The notes under the pieces were generated by a model, which saw only the letters and a list, made by a program, of their open reading frames with translations, had not been told where the DNA came from and ran no database searches. Positions 11,966-21,471 of a DNA stretch of 64,000 bases are shown here, piece by piece. Numbering within the stretch: the stretch's first letter is position 1; each line of letters starts with the position of its first letter. A program made the position numbers and the translations under genes. Origin of the DNA: Amaurobius ferox (taxonomy: Eukaryota > Arthropoda > Arachnida > Araneae > Amaurobiidae); assembly GCA_951213105.1 (NCBI GenBank), contig OX578148.1:140696415-140760414 (forward strand), written 5' to 3'.

Positions 11966-13043
11966 GTTTAAAAGTGTTTATGACTTTGGTTATTCTGTCT
12001 GTCCATTCATATACTATGAAGAGATCAAGTAACCCATATCAAAGTAAAATATGGCCATCTTTTTTCCCAGAGTAAAAATTGTGATTTTTAAAGTTCTATT
12101 AAATTTTGATTTAGTGTGCATCCATCCTAAATCAGCTTTATTTTTTTATTATTTTCTGTGCATCTATATTCTGCACCAACACAATTACAATATTTTTTAG
12201 TTTAAATAATCATTAAACTTTGATCATTTCTACAACGAAGCCTAACTTTCACATATGGAGAATGTAAACACATCAAGATGTAAGATAAGTTGTATAAGAA
12301 TTGATGATTTTTTTTTTTAACTCAGAATTATTTAGCTCTGGACTTTGGAATATAGGTGATATGACTGAAATAGCCATTAATTTTACATAGAAAAGCAGAC
12401 GATTTTAAAGCATTACCTTTTTCAATACATGCAGAGCCAGACGATTTGATTTATATTTCGATGTCATTTGAAAGTTCATTTTTTTCAATGAAGTTTGAAG
12501 TTTTCAAATAAAATAAATTGTTATAGTTTTGTGATAATTAAATTTTTTTTCGTATTTTAGAGATGCGATACATTCAGCTGATTGCATTTCAGTTGGAAAG
12601 TGTTTCATAATCAATGCTTTATGCATGATTTATCTTCCTTATTAATATACTCCAGCGTTATCACTTTGAAAGACGCTTTGGCTGACAACAATGAATCTGA
12701 CTTTCTAAATGCTAAAAAATAATTTAAAATCGAATATTTTTTTTTAATTTTTGTTCTTCTAGCAAAAATATTTCAATGTGCAATCCAAATTTTTAATTTT
12801 AAGATGGATAGCAAGAATGTGTTAAGAAATACAACCATTCATTACTTGAGAGTAAATCCACAAGTACCATCCTAACAGAAATATATGATCTTACCGAAAT
12901 TTACTAACAGTACTAACAATAACACAAGTATTAACAATAATGGATACCGAACTCTGTCAAAGCTCAAAAGCATTTTGCAATCTGAAGCCCAAGTTCAGGC
13001 CGTTCAAAACTGTTAATTATTTATCACATCACCAAACGATATA

Positions 13044-13655
13044 CAGCAGAACCTCCAGATATCGAAGTCGATGGTTCGACGAAAAAAAAAATTCAATATA
13101 AAGGTTCTAATATCTGGTTGCACAACAGGTTTCGATGATAGTTCATCAGAAAAGTGTTCACATTTATTAAGTCCATGAAATACATCATCAGGAATATTTT
13201 TGTCAAATTGAAAACCATGATATATTGTATCAAACGCAACCAACATTTCTTGTTTAGAAGGCAAAAAAAATTGAACATGCACTGTCGTCATATAACTGTA
13301 TCCCATGCCCCCGTTCAAATGTCCCATTTGTAAGAACGGAAAACAGTGGGTGCCTTGATATTGATTGGATGAGCTGATGAGGGTGAGGGCTCACAGTAAT
13401 AGTGACCAGTTGGCACCCAATTCGCAGTGACCTTGACTCACCCTTCTTTCTTCCTCTCGAGTCGAGGCTTTTACGTTTTTTTTTTCTTATAACATTCGTC
13501 AGTGCAGGGAGAAAGAAAAATTCTGGATGTCTTTTAAGAAATTCGACATATAGAAATTTTTTTCGGTATACAGAAACAGTTTCCTACGTAATGATGACGG
13601 GAATTAATAGAAACTTCAATATAAAGATAATTTCAACATTATGGAGGTTCCACTC
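13044..13655. mobile_element. pogo/Tigger-type non-autonomous element
   Basis: The left end reads CAGCAGAACCTCCAGATATC (CAGTAGAACC in B) and the right end GGTTCCACTC, the near inverse. TA lies outside each end, as expected for Tc1/mariner/pogo insertions; the CAGTAGAACCTC start is typical of pogo/Tigger ends. It is about 610 bp. A minus-strand ORF at its left side (13013-13327) is conserved in B and C but I do not recognise it. In B and C the right half is deleted. Confidence 0.6.
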
Positions 13656-13881
13656 TATATCTAAATTCCTACATCAAAGAATGTAGGATTGCACTTCTAT
13701 TACAGGTAACAGCTTCCATGGATTGGATGTTCCCTACAGGTGAGTTTTATTTTAGTATGAATATGAAATATACTAAAAGCTTTTCCCAACTTAACTGCAG
13801 AAATTTTCATATATTTTGCATTAATATTTATTTATAACTCAAACACAGTTTAAAAACTGTCGCAAACTATTGATTCGAGCT

Positions 13882-14290
13882 CAGGGGCCCTACCACCAAT
13901 ACATCATAAATGTACCCGGTTTTGAAATAACCTGTTATTCCGTACATCAATCAAATTTTACGAAATGTGGTACTACGAAGTGCATAAGAGAGTTGCTGTG
14001 AGTGTTCTAAAGTTATACGAGGGTTCATAAAAACCTCTTGATAATTTCAACAACTGAGGAGATCGTGAAATCTAAAAGAAGCTACAGAACACCAGTGTAC
14101 AAGATGGCTGACACACTTATAAAAGAGCGAGTGCGAGACTATTTTTGAAAAGAAGAATAATTCAGCCATAGAGGATAAGTTTATTATGCTAACTGACAAT
14201 GAATTTGTTTCATTGTTCAGGTTAAATAAACACCAAGTTGTTGACTGAATTAATGGCAAATGCTTAGATAATAATTTCTTTGAAAAATGT
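13882..14290 (+). pseudogene. Relic 5' end of a related Harbinger, nested in copy A
   Basis: The sequence starts CAGGGGCCCTACCACCAATA, the same terminus as copy A with changes, continues with an AATAACCTGTTATTCCG block, and then reads like a decayed transposase exon 1: an AAGATGGCTG start near 14101 and the CTGACAATGAATTTG block near 14191, corresponding to the PDNEFIS region. The frame has stops and small indels. No other exon or right end was found. It sits in the part of A that B and C lack. Confidence 0.75.
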
Positions 14291-15245
14291 AAGACTACCT
14301 ATTAGAAATTTTACAAACATCAATTTTTCATCAAATCTGAACATTTTATTCCCCATATTACCTGAAATACAAGCTCCTTTGTAATTTCAAAGGATCTGAA
14401 AAATTATCTGAGGATCATTATATTGAGGATCTGCCCAACCAATTTTCAAAATATTTCTTTTTTTTTTAATGTTCGTATAATTTTTGTAAGTGTTTTATTA
14501 TGATTCGGCTATGTTAATGAACATTACATAACTATCTCTCTCTAGAATTGTTAAATAAACGTCCGATACAATTTAGAAAATAAAATCCCCTATATTTTCT
14601 CTACATTTCCTTTGCTTTTCTGAAACAATATTAAAACAACTTAAAAATATATTCTGCTTTTAAAATAACACCCTGAAATAGCACTATAAGTTTGAGAGCA
14701 TGTAATTTCTTAGTTCACAGGAAATGGTATAATACTTCTGGCTTGACGGTAGAAGAGACGCTATGCAAATGTAATGTCTTCGGTTCGAATCAAAGCGGAT
14801 ATCTAAGTTTAGCAACTTGTACTGCCATCTCGTGCCAAAATACTCAAGCAAATTATTTTCTAATAATCTACAGAATTTTCTGTTTAAAAATCTGAAGTTT
14901 TATCAACAAATTACCTAACTTAAGCAAATTATTAAGCTTCCTTTTTTATATAAATTTATTTTGATATCAATTTGAAAAAATTCTTAAGTATCAACCACAG
15001 ATGGAAATTACATTATCTATTATGGCAGAGGATGTTTTGCCTTAAAATTAATTTTCTTGTAGTTCGTAAAGTAAAATTTCTTCTGTCTAATAAACATTAG
15101 TTGATATTTCTGTTAAGTGTTAGCATTAAAAAATTATAATGTATTTGGTATTTCCTTTTTTAGGGACTTGTTTATATAAACTTCCCTAGTATTATGGCTC
15201 ATAGTCTCCCCTTGCCACTCATTAATCGTTATTATGAAAAATTAG

Positions 15246-15329
15246 GATTCCTTGTTGAAGACCCATGTCTTCCGACTCGTCCTGGGGACTTAAACAGCTA
15301 TTTGGATAGCCGGATAAGATTCCTTGTTG
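15246..15329 (-). repeat. 60-bp SINE-tail insertion with 12-bp target duplication (copy A)
   Basis: GATTCCTTGTTG occurs at 15246 and again at 15318. Between them, on the minus strand, lies a short stretch with GGACGAGTCGG and ending ATGGGTCTT, matching the end of the S2 SINE (GTCGGACGGTCTGGGTCTC). The target starts CAACAA on the insertion strand, matching the CAA-repeat tail of S2. The short ORF crossing here is therefore not a gene. The same insertion is in B (29871-29954) and C (57913-57996). Confidence 0.65.
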
Positions 15330-15379
15330 TAAATGCTGTTGCCATTTCAAAAATATTTAAAAGAAGCGCTGAATAATTA

Positions 15380-17040
15380 ATACTATTTTAGTTGTTTAAA
15401 TAAAAAATTTAAATATTTTTTAAATAGCAACAGTATTTTAACAATGGAAGCTAAATCATATAAATATTACTTCTTAATGGCAACCGCTTTTCAACAATTA
15501 AAGTAATAATAAGTATAATTAAAGTAATTTATAATTAAAGTAATTATAATTTCACTTTTCGAGCGTTTTTTCTTAGAGCTTTTGTGAAATGCTTCGTCTT
15601 GTGTGATTTCATGAAATGATTAGCCCATATACCAAATTTCAATCCTGTATCAAATTTTGAAGGAGGTGGTTCTCATTTGTTCGGCAAATCGAATATTTTA
15701 GTAAGCTGCACCCCCTTAAACTAGCAAATATTGGAAATCTGAAATTGCACACATTTTTTCTTTCGAACGATTTACCCATACACCAAATTTAATTTGAGGT
15801 TTCTATCTCCAAGACCAAGACATTAGGCTACGGGGTGCCTGCCTCTAGGAGACTCATCCCCACATCGAAAATATGGATGTCAGACTGTATGGTGTTAGTT
15901 TTAGCAATAGCAATATGCATGGTCAGCATGTGCGCTCCACTCCTGTGGGCGTGAAGTATTTGGTCAGTTGAATATTTGGAGATTGGTCTGGTGATGATGT
16001 TGTCTTGGCAATGGTACATGCTTGCTCGGCTGTAAAAGAAAGGGCAAGAAATTCTCGAGAGCGAGCCACATTAAAAAATTAATAGGCGCAGAAATCTATT
16101 TCTACAACTATAACAAACTCAAGTCTACAAGTTAAGAATATATAAAAATTAAGATTAAAGATTTAATACAAGTATTTACATTTACATTTAAGTTTAGTTT
16201 TAGATTTAAGTTTATGATGTCAAGAATTTAAACAATTAAAAGAATTAAGTTAAGAGATAAAGACAGAGATTTGTAAGTACATAACAGATGTGATGATGTC
16301 CGCGGTCAGCAATGATATAATTTGCAAGTACTGCGCTGGCGTCAAATGTGTGGGCAAGTGCTAGTCTCCTGAAATTCTATTGGACAGCTCAGAATCCGCA
16401 GTTGGAACCACCTCCGCTCACTAAGTGGAACCTATCGGGAAAACGTTGAAGTTTATTACTTCAACTAAATAATCTATTTCATTGCAAAGCATGCTTTTTT
16501 ATCATTTCACTTTTTGATGTCGAGATCCTCTACAAAACATTTTTAGAAAATGTTATTTTTTCAGGGGTTTTTATCGAACAATTGACCCGTGTACTAAATT
16601 GCAAGTCTATTCAGAAAGTGCCTAAAAAACCATAACAGACAGACACTTAACAATTAGTATATATAAATTGAAACATAATCAGTACCAATACAAAACCACT
16701 AAACCTATTCCATGTTCAAAATGGATAAATTTTTAGTAATTAATCAGAACAATCACATATCAACTCCAAAGAAAATTTGCACATCATGAAGTTTTTAAAA
16801 CCATAAAATAGTGAATTACTAATAGAACACACAAGTAACATTATTTGATTAATATTGAAACATTATTTTAAAAAATTTCCGATTAAAGCCAATGCATCCT
16901 GTCTCAATTTCACACACACACACAATAATATATGCAAGAAAATATAAATTACTTAGAGCTTAACTTTGCTCATGCTCTAACTCTATAAAAAATAATACTG
17001 CATTCATGAAAAGACAATATGTGACAATTTATTTTATAAT
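15380..17040. other. Between the two genes of copy A: no gene recognised
   Basis: AT-rich sequence with a GC-richer block at 15830-16080 that is conserved in B and C and contains a 63-codon minus-strand ORF without known motifs. Near 16380-16450 another GC-rich block has lost about 30 bp relative to B and C. These could be pieces of a retroelement, but nothing diagnostic was seen. A short CA repeat lies at 16913-16924. Confidence 0.35.
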
Positions 17041-18149
17041 ACATATTTTATTTTAAATTTGCCAAATAATTAGCTATTTTTTCCATAGCTGCTGCGCTTC
17101 TCTCTTTAGCTACAACATCTCTTTCAATCAAGTCCAATTTAAGTCGTTTGGCCTTCAGTTGGCCTTCTGCTATTTTGTTAGATAAATCTAATTGCAAGGC
17201 AATATCAGCTAGTGCTTGAGCTGTCACTTGTTGGGAATCAACAAGGCTTTGTGTTTTTTCGGCAGGAAGCACTAATGGCCTGTTTCGTCTTCGTTTTCCA
17301 TTTTTCAGTGTGTTTTTTGTATTGTGTGGAGTGCCTATTTGTGTGTGTGAAGTGCTTGGTTGTACATCTGGAGTGCCTGTTTGTGTGTGTGAAGTGCTTG
17401 GTTGTACATCTGGAGTGCCTATTTGTATGTGTGGAGTGCCTGTTTGTGTGTGTGAAGTGCTTGGTTGTACATCTGGAGTGACTGGTTGTATATGTGAAAT
17501 GCATGTCTGTGAGTCTGTGTATATTTGTGAGTCTATGTATATTTGTGAATCTATGTATTCAGTGTCTTGTGAAATGTGCTCTACTTCTTGTGTTGTTTGG
17601 AATGTTTGAATTGACTCTGGAATGCTTGTCATGTCATAGACAATTGTTGGCTGAAGCTGAAAAAGAAAAAAAAAATTATGTCTTTAAAATGAGGCAACAT
17701 ATATAAAGTTTCATTAAAAAAATAACAATGATGTATATTATACAAAATATTCATCAACAAAATTATTATAAGACATGGGTGAATATCATAAACTGTCACC
17801 TAAAAATATAAATTAAAGAATCATTTTACATTGTTAAATTCATAAAAATACCTTAAATTTATTAAAGTGCACATTGAGCAATCATTTCTAATCTGGCAAA
17901 GTATATATGTAAATACATTAAGAAGAAAAGTTCTGTTTAATTTAATAATTTAATTTTAGAATGCAAACTAACATCGATATTAACAAATATGCCAGATTAT
18001 CTTACAAAAATTTAGACTAAACACAACTTCAGCTTTTAATTTTTCTGAAATAGGGCATGTAATAATTTGATTGTTAAAAATATATTTATATAATATATTA
18101 TTTATACACACACAAGATATATTTATAGACATTATATATTTCATTTTAT

Positions 18150-18383
18150 GGTGATGCGGTGGTCGAGCAGTCAAGGCGAGCTTTTTCAAGCGATTGTTCG
18201 ACCGCCATGTTGTGGGTTCGAGTCCCACGTAAGGCATGGATGTTGTGTTGTTGAGCGCAGTGTGTTCCACCTCCCTTTGGTGCGCCTGGGGCAACGTCCT
18301 AGGATGGCTAAATGGTTCAAATTCCTGGCCGATGTATAGGCGAATGATGGAAGTCAAGTGCCTGGCCATTTGATAAAAAAAAT
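18150..18383 (+). repeat. tRNA-derived SINE with 13-bp target duplication (copy A)
   Basis: TATTTCATTTTAT flanks the element at 18137-18149 and 18384-18396. The head reads GATGCGGTGGTCGAGCAGTC, like a Ser/Leu-type tRNA start, with a B box GGGTTCGAGTCCCAC near 18212. The body ends in a poly-A-like run after GGCCATTTGAT. It is a separate family from S2. B (32826-33039) and C (54837-55051, inverted with the whole transposon) carry the same insertion, lacking about 24 bp near the middle. Confidence 0.75.
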
Positions 18384-18649
18384 TATTTCATTTTATTATA
18401 TAGTGTATAAAATGCTGCGACTGTCTTTTAACAGACTAGAAACTCACATTACATTTCTATTATTTATAAAAATAATTATCAGCTGTCTAAAATAAAATGT
18501 CCAAATATATTTTAAGCCAATGTAATTCAAAAAAGATAATAAAGCACGTTCTACATTAAAATATGAAATTGAACTGTTAAAATTCTTTTAAATTTCATTA
18601 TCATTAGATATTAAAGACTGAAAAACCTAAGTCACAATATTATTAACAG

Positions 18650-18790
18650 GGTTCATCCTAGGTGTTTTTCGCAGGGCGGCCCGCCCTGCTGCCCTTAGAA
18701 ATTAGAAAACTCGCTCTGCTACCCTCAGAAATTAGAAAACCCATCCTGCACGCCCCAGTACTATAATTTTGAGCCCCGACATCAAAAAAT
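18650..18790. repeat. hAT-like single end with inner tandem motif (copy A)
   Basis: The stretch starts CAGGGTTCATCCTAGGTG, a hAT-like terminus, followed by a GC-rich GGGCGGCCCGCCC palindrome and two copies of CCTTAGAAATTAGAAAAC or a variant. No second end was found in any of the three copies. It may be a truncated hAT element; the class is a guess. Confidence 0.35.
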
Positions 18791-20934
18791 GCTGCCCTTC
18801 TTTTAAAAATAACACTTGTACATATATTATCAAATTTTCAAAACATCGAGAAATGTGCGACATTTTGTCTCATTCATAATTTATTAATTTTTTAAGAGTG
18901 TCGTTTATTTCCCTTCACGTGCACTGCAGTGGCGAGTTTTTTTTCACCCATACCCTTTTCCCCATTGATTGCACGTTGAATGAGGTGGTATTTTGCTGAA
19001 ATAAGTATTAAGTAAACATGTATAATAACAGATAAGTAAATAAAAAAACATACAACTCCAATTTTTAATAGTTCCTCTTGGTGTGATAAATTTTAAGGAC
19101 TAGTTGGTTCTTTTTGGCAGGGTGAGATAACTTACGCTTTGCTGAAATAAGATTCAAAGCATTTGAGGCCGCCATGGCTTAGAATGTAAAATCCCAAGAA
19201 AATTGCATTTATTTTACGCACATTTACGAAATACTACATCTGATAAAATGTAGTTTGTAGGACTGTTACTGCCATCAAATGTAAAAGATTGTAAACACAG
19301 TTAATATCTCATAAAATCATATGGCGTGTTATTTCCGTTAAACACACAGGAGTCTCGGCTTTAAAAGTGCCTGACGAGTCAACCTCGTCAAATCAGCTTA
19401 GCGGTAGTGCAATGGTAAATTATGCTGCAGAATTCAACATTTCTTCTGAATTTTGTTTTTTGAACAAATGTTGACAAAATGTAAAATCATAAAAACTGGC
19501 TCCAACATTGGGGAGAAGTTTTTCCAGTCCTACCAGATTCAACAAAAATTATTAATTAATAAATTTATTATTATGGCAATTTTATATATTATTTGCTATT
19601 TATGCGAATTGTAATAAATAATTAATCAATTTGCTATTTATTTGCTTTTGATGAGTCGGGCTGTAGGAAAAAAGAACGTATCAACTTTATAGCCCTGTAT
19701 ATAATAGTGTTCTACAAATAAAAACAATAAAATACATATTATATTTAAATGAATTAAAGCATTTATATATCTATAAACTGCAAAATATTTACCATGCTTT
19801 CTTTTATTCCAATTATGCCTTCTATGGCATCCATTCCAATTAAGGCTAATGTTCGCTCGTCTAAATCGCTGAGTGGTTTTGCTTTTGAAGCTCCTCCACC
19901 AGTCATGTTTGCTTCTCTTTTAAAAGCATTGTACCTTTTTTTCGTTTCTGACTTGTAGTCACTCCAACACTGAAAATATAACGTCATGTTTAAATCTTTT
20001 GAATAATATTTTGCATGGTTTTACATAAGCAAACATATATACAAATATTAAATGAAAAACATCTATAAAATATTAAATGAAAGTATGACATTTATAAATA
20101 TAGAAATATTAAATTTAAGATATGGGTGGAACAGCAAAAATTGTCTATAAAATTCATTAAATTTAGATTTACAATAAGGTAATTTTACTGCATAAAGAGG
20201 ACAAATTCACAAAAAAGAGTGGCTATTACTTGAAACGTAAGTAACAGTAAGTTCCATTTATTTGCAGAATTCCTATCACTTATATTAACTTTGTATAAAA
20301 GCCCATAAAAATTTGATGATTGAAAAAAATAAATATGCTATATTATACACTGAATATCTCTAAAGTTTATAAACATCCCTGAACGGGAAAATTTGGTTTA
20401 AAACCATGTGATTTGAACACCATATTAGTAATATATCTATTGAAATAACGATACATTCCTTAATAATTGCATAAACTAAAAAATAATTTTTACTTAAAGT
20501 AGTTTTATTTGCAATAAACAATATTACAAGCGAAAGTAATACCGACTACACAAGTCTCAGTACAACTAATGCATTACAATCAAAATTTAGTGGAATATCA
20601 GAAACGATGAAATATAACAAATTTATAAAGTGAAATGAATCATCGTACTATATATATTTTATAAATTAAAAAATAATTAAAGTTAACTTACCTTTTGCTA
20701 TTTATCCAGAGTTTTATTAGCTCCACCATGAGAATTAAGCAAGTCACATAAATCTTTCCACATGTGATTTCTCTGGCTATGTGTAAAAGAATTGGAAAGT
20801 AAACCTTTATTTAATTCAGGATTACTTTCCATATATGAAATTAGAGTTTCAAGTTGGCCTTTGCTAACTTTAGTTCTTTTTGAAGCCATGTTAATTCACA
20901 ATGATAAAACTAAATATAAACGAAGAGAAGCAAC

Positions 20935-21027
20935 ACGAGGTATAACAACCTTCCCGGCCGTCCAACTTGTTACTCTAAGTCCTCTGGACGAGTCGGACGG
21001 TCTGGGTCTTCAACGAGGTATAACAAC
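20935..21027 (+). repeat. 63-bp SINE-tail insertion with 15-bp target duplication, only in copy A
   Basis: ACGAGGTATAACAAC occurs at 20935-20949 and 21013-21027; B and C have it once. The 63 bp between contain GGACGAGTCGGACGGTCTGG and end GTCTTCA, the S2 3' end. A severely 5'-truncated retrotransposition event fits. Because it is missing from B and C, it happened after A separated from them. Confidence 0.75.
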
Positions 21028-21245
21028 AAGTTGAAATAAAATGTAAACTTAAAGCAGACGATTCTAGCAGTACAATGTCCGCATTTGATTGGTCTAAATA
21101 AGCTCCGCCTTAAAGCCTCGATCACAGTATAGCTTCGTGCAGAAAATATTTACGAATTCACTTTACGAAGTGTTTGTGGTACGGAAACTGCATATCTTCG
21201 TAAACGATGGACCGGAATTACATCGGAATCAGACCGGTGAGAAAA

Positions 21246-21302
21246 CTATTACGATGTGTTGGTGGTAGGGCCCGCAACACATCGTAAATCAACCCGGGTA
21301 CG
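21246..21302. repeat. Junction of Harbinger A and Harbinger B
   Basis: A ends TGTTGGTGGTAGGGCCC and B continues at once with GCAACACATCGTAAATC. Full ends would give ...GGGCCCCTG and then CAGGGGCCCTACCACCAACA. About 20 bp of terminal sequence is missing at the joint and only one GGGCCC is left. No host base can be identified between the two elements. Confidence 0.8.
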
Positions 21303-21471
21303 TAATAACCGGTTATTCCGCACGTGAATCAAATTTTACGAAATGTGGTACCACGAAGTCTTATGAAGGTACGTAAAGTTATACGAAAGGTACGTAAAAA
21401 CCCCTGGAAATTCCACCATCTAAGGAGACGGTGAAATCTGAATTACGTAGGAAAAAAGTCACAAATTCAAG

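Larger units (their letters stand above)
17048..20889 (-). pseudogene. Myb/SANT-like accessory gene, nonsense-mutated (copy A)
   Basis: Exons on the minus strand are 20889-20692, 19969-19793 and 17656-17048, with GT...AG junctions and phase 0 joins. Exons 1-2 form a Myb/SANT-like (zeste-like) DNA-binding region: KGQLETLISYM, MWKDLCDLLN, then CWSDYKSETKKRYNAF. Exon 3 has Pro/Thr/Ser repeats and a charged C-terminal helix. In Harbinger elements such a protein binds the ends and helps bring the transposase into the nucleus. The tryptophan codon just before the end of exon 1 (TGG in B and C) is TAG here, so the product would stop after 63 residues. Exons 2 and 3 show no further damage. Confidence 0.8.
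6557..21273 (+). mobile_element. PIF/Harbinger transposon, copy A
   Basis: The left end starts CAGGGGCCCTACCACCAACA at 6557; the right end is the inverse, reading TGTTGGTGGTAGGGCCC up to 21273. The matching terminal repeat is about 28 bp, followed by weaker similarity including an ACCGGTTATTCCG-type block. Inside are a five-exon transposase on the plus strand and a three-exon Myb/SANT-like gene on the minus strand, arranged convergently, the two-gene plan of Harbinger. At about 14.7 kb it is much longer than the usual few kilobases, because of nested elements. A lost about 920 bp that B keeps (at about 11965) and kept about 980 bp that B and C lost (13507-14484). Substitutions shared by B and C but not A make A the outlier. 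Confidence 0.88.

Noticed and set aside
15194..15376. 60-codon ORF conserved in three copies (MAHSLPLPLINRYY start)
   Set aside because: A SINE-tail insertion with its target duplication makes up most of it, and its conservation follows from the young age of the copies.
16880..16930. CRISPR-like or regulatory repeat
   Set aside because: It is a short CA microsatellite; the window is eukaryotic and has no spaced direct repeats of the CRISPR type.
17212..17609. Plus-strand Cys/Val-rich ORFs
   Set aside because: They lie opposite the Pro/Thr/Ser repeat exon of the accessory gene and are shadows of it.
18150..18235. Possible Ser/Leu tRNA gene
   Set aside because: The arms do not pair, a SINE body and a target duplication follow, and the same insertion is present in all three Harbinger copies.
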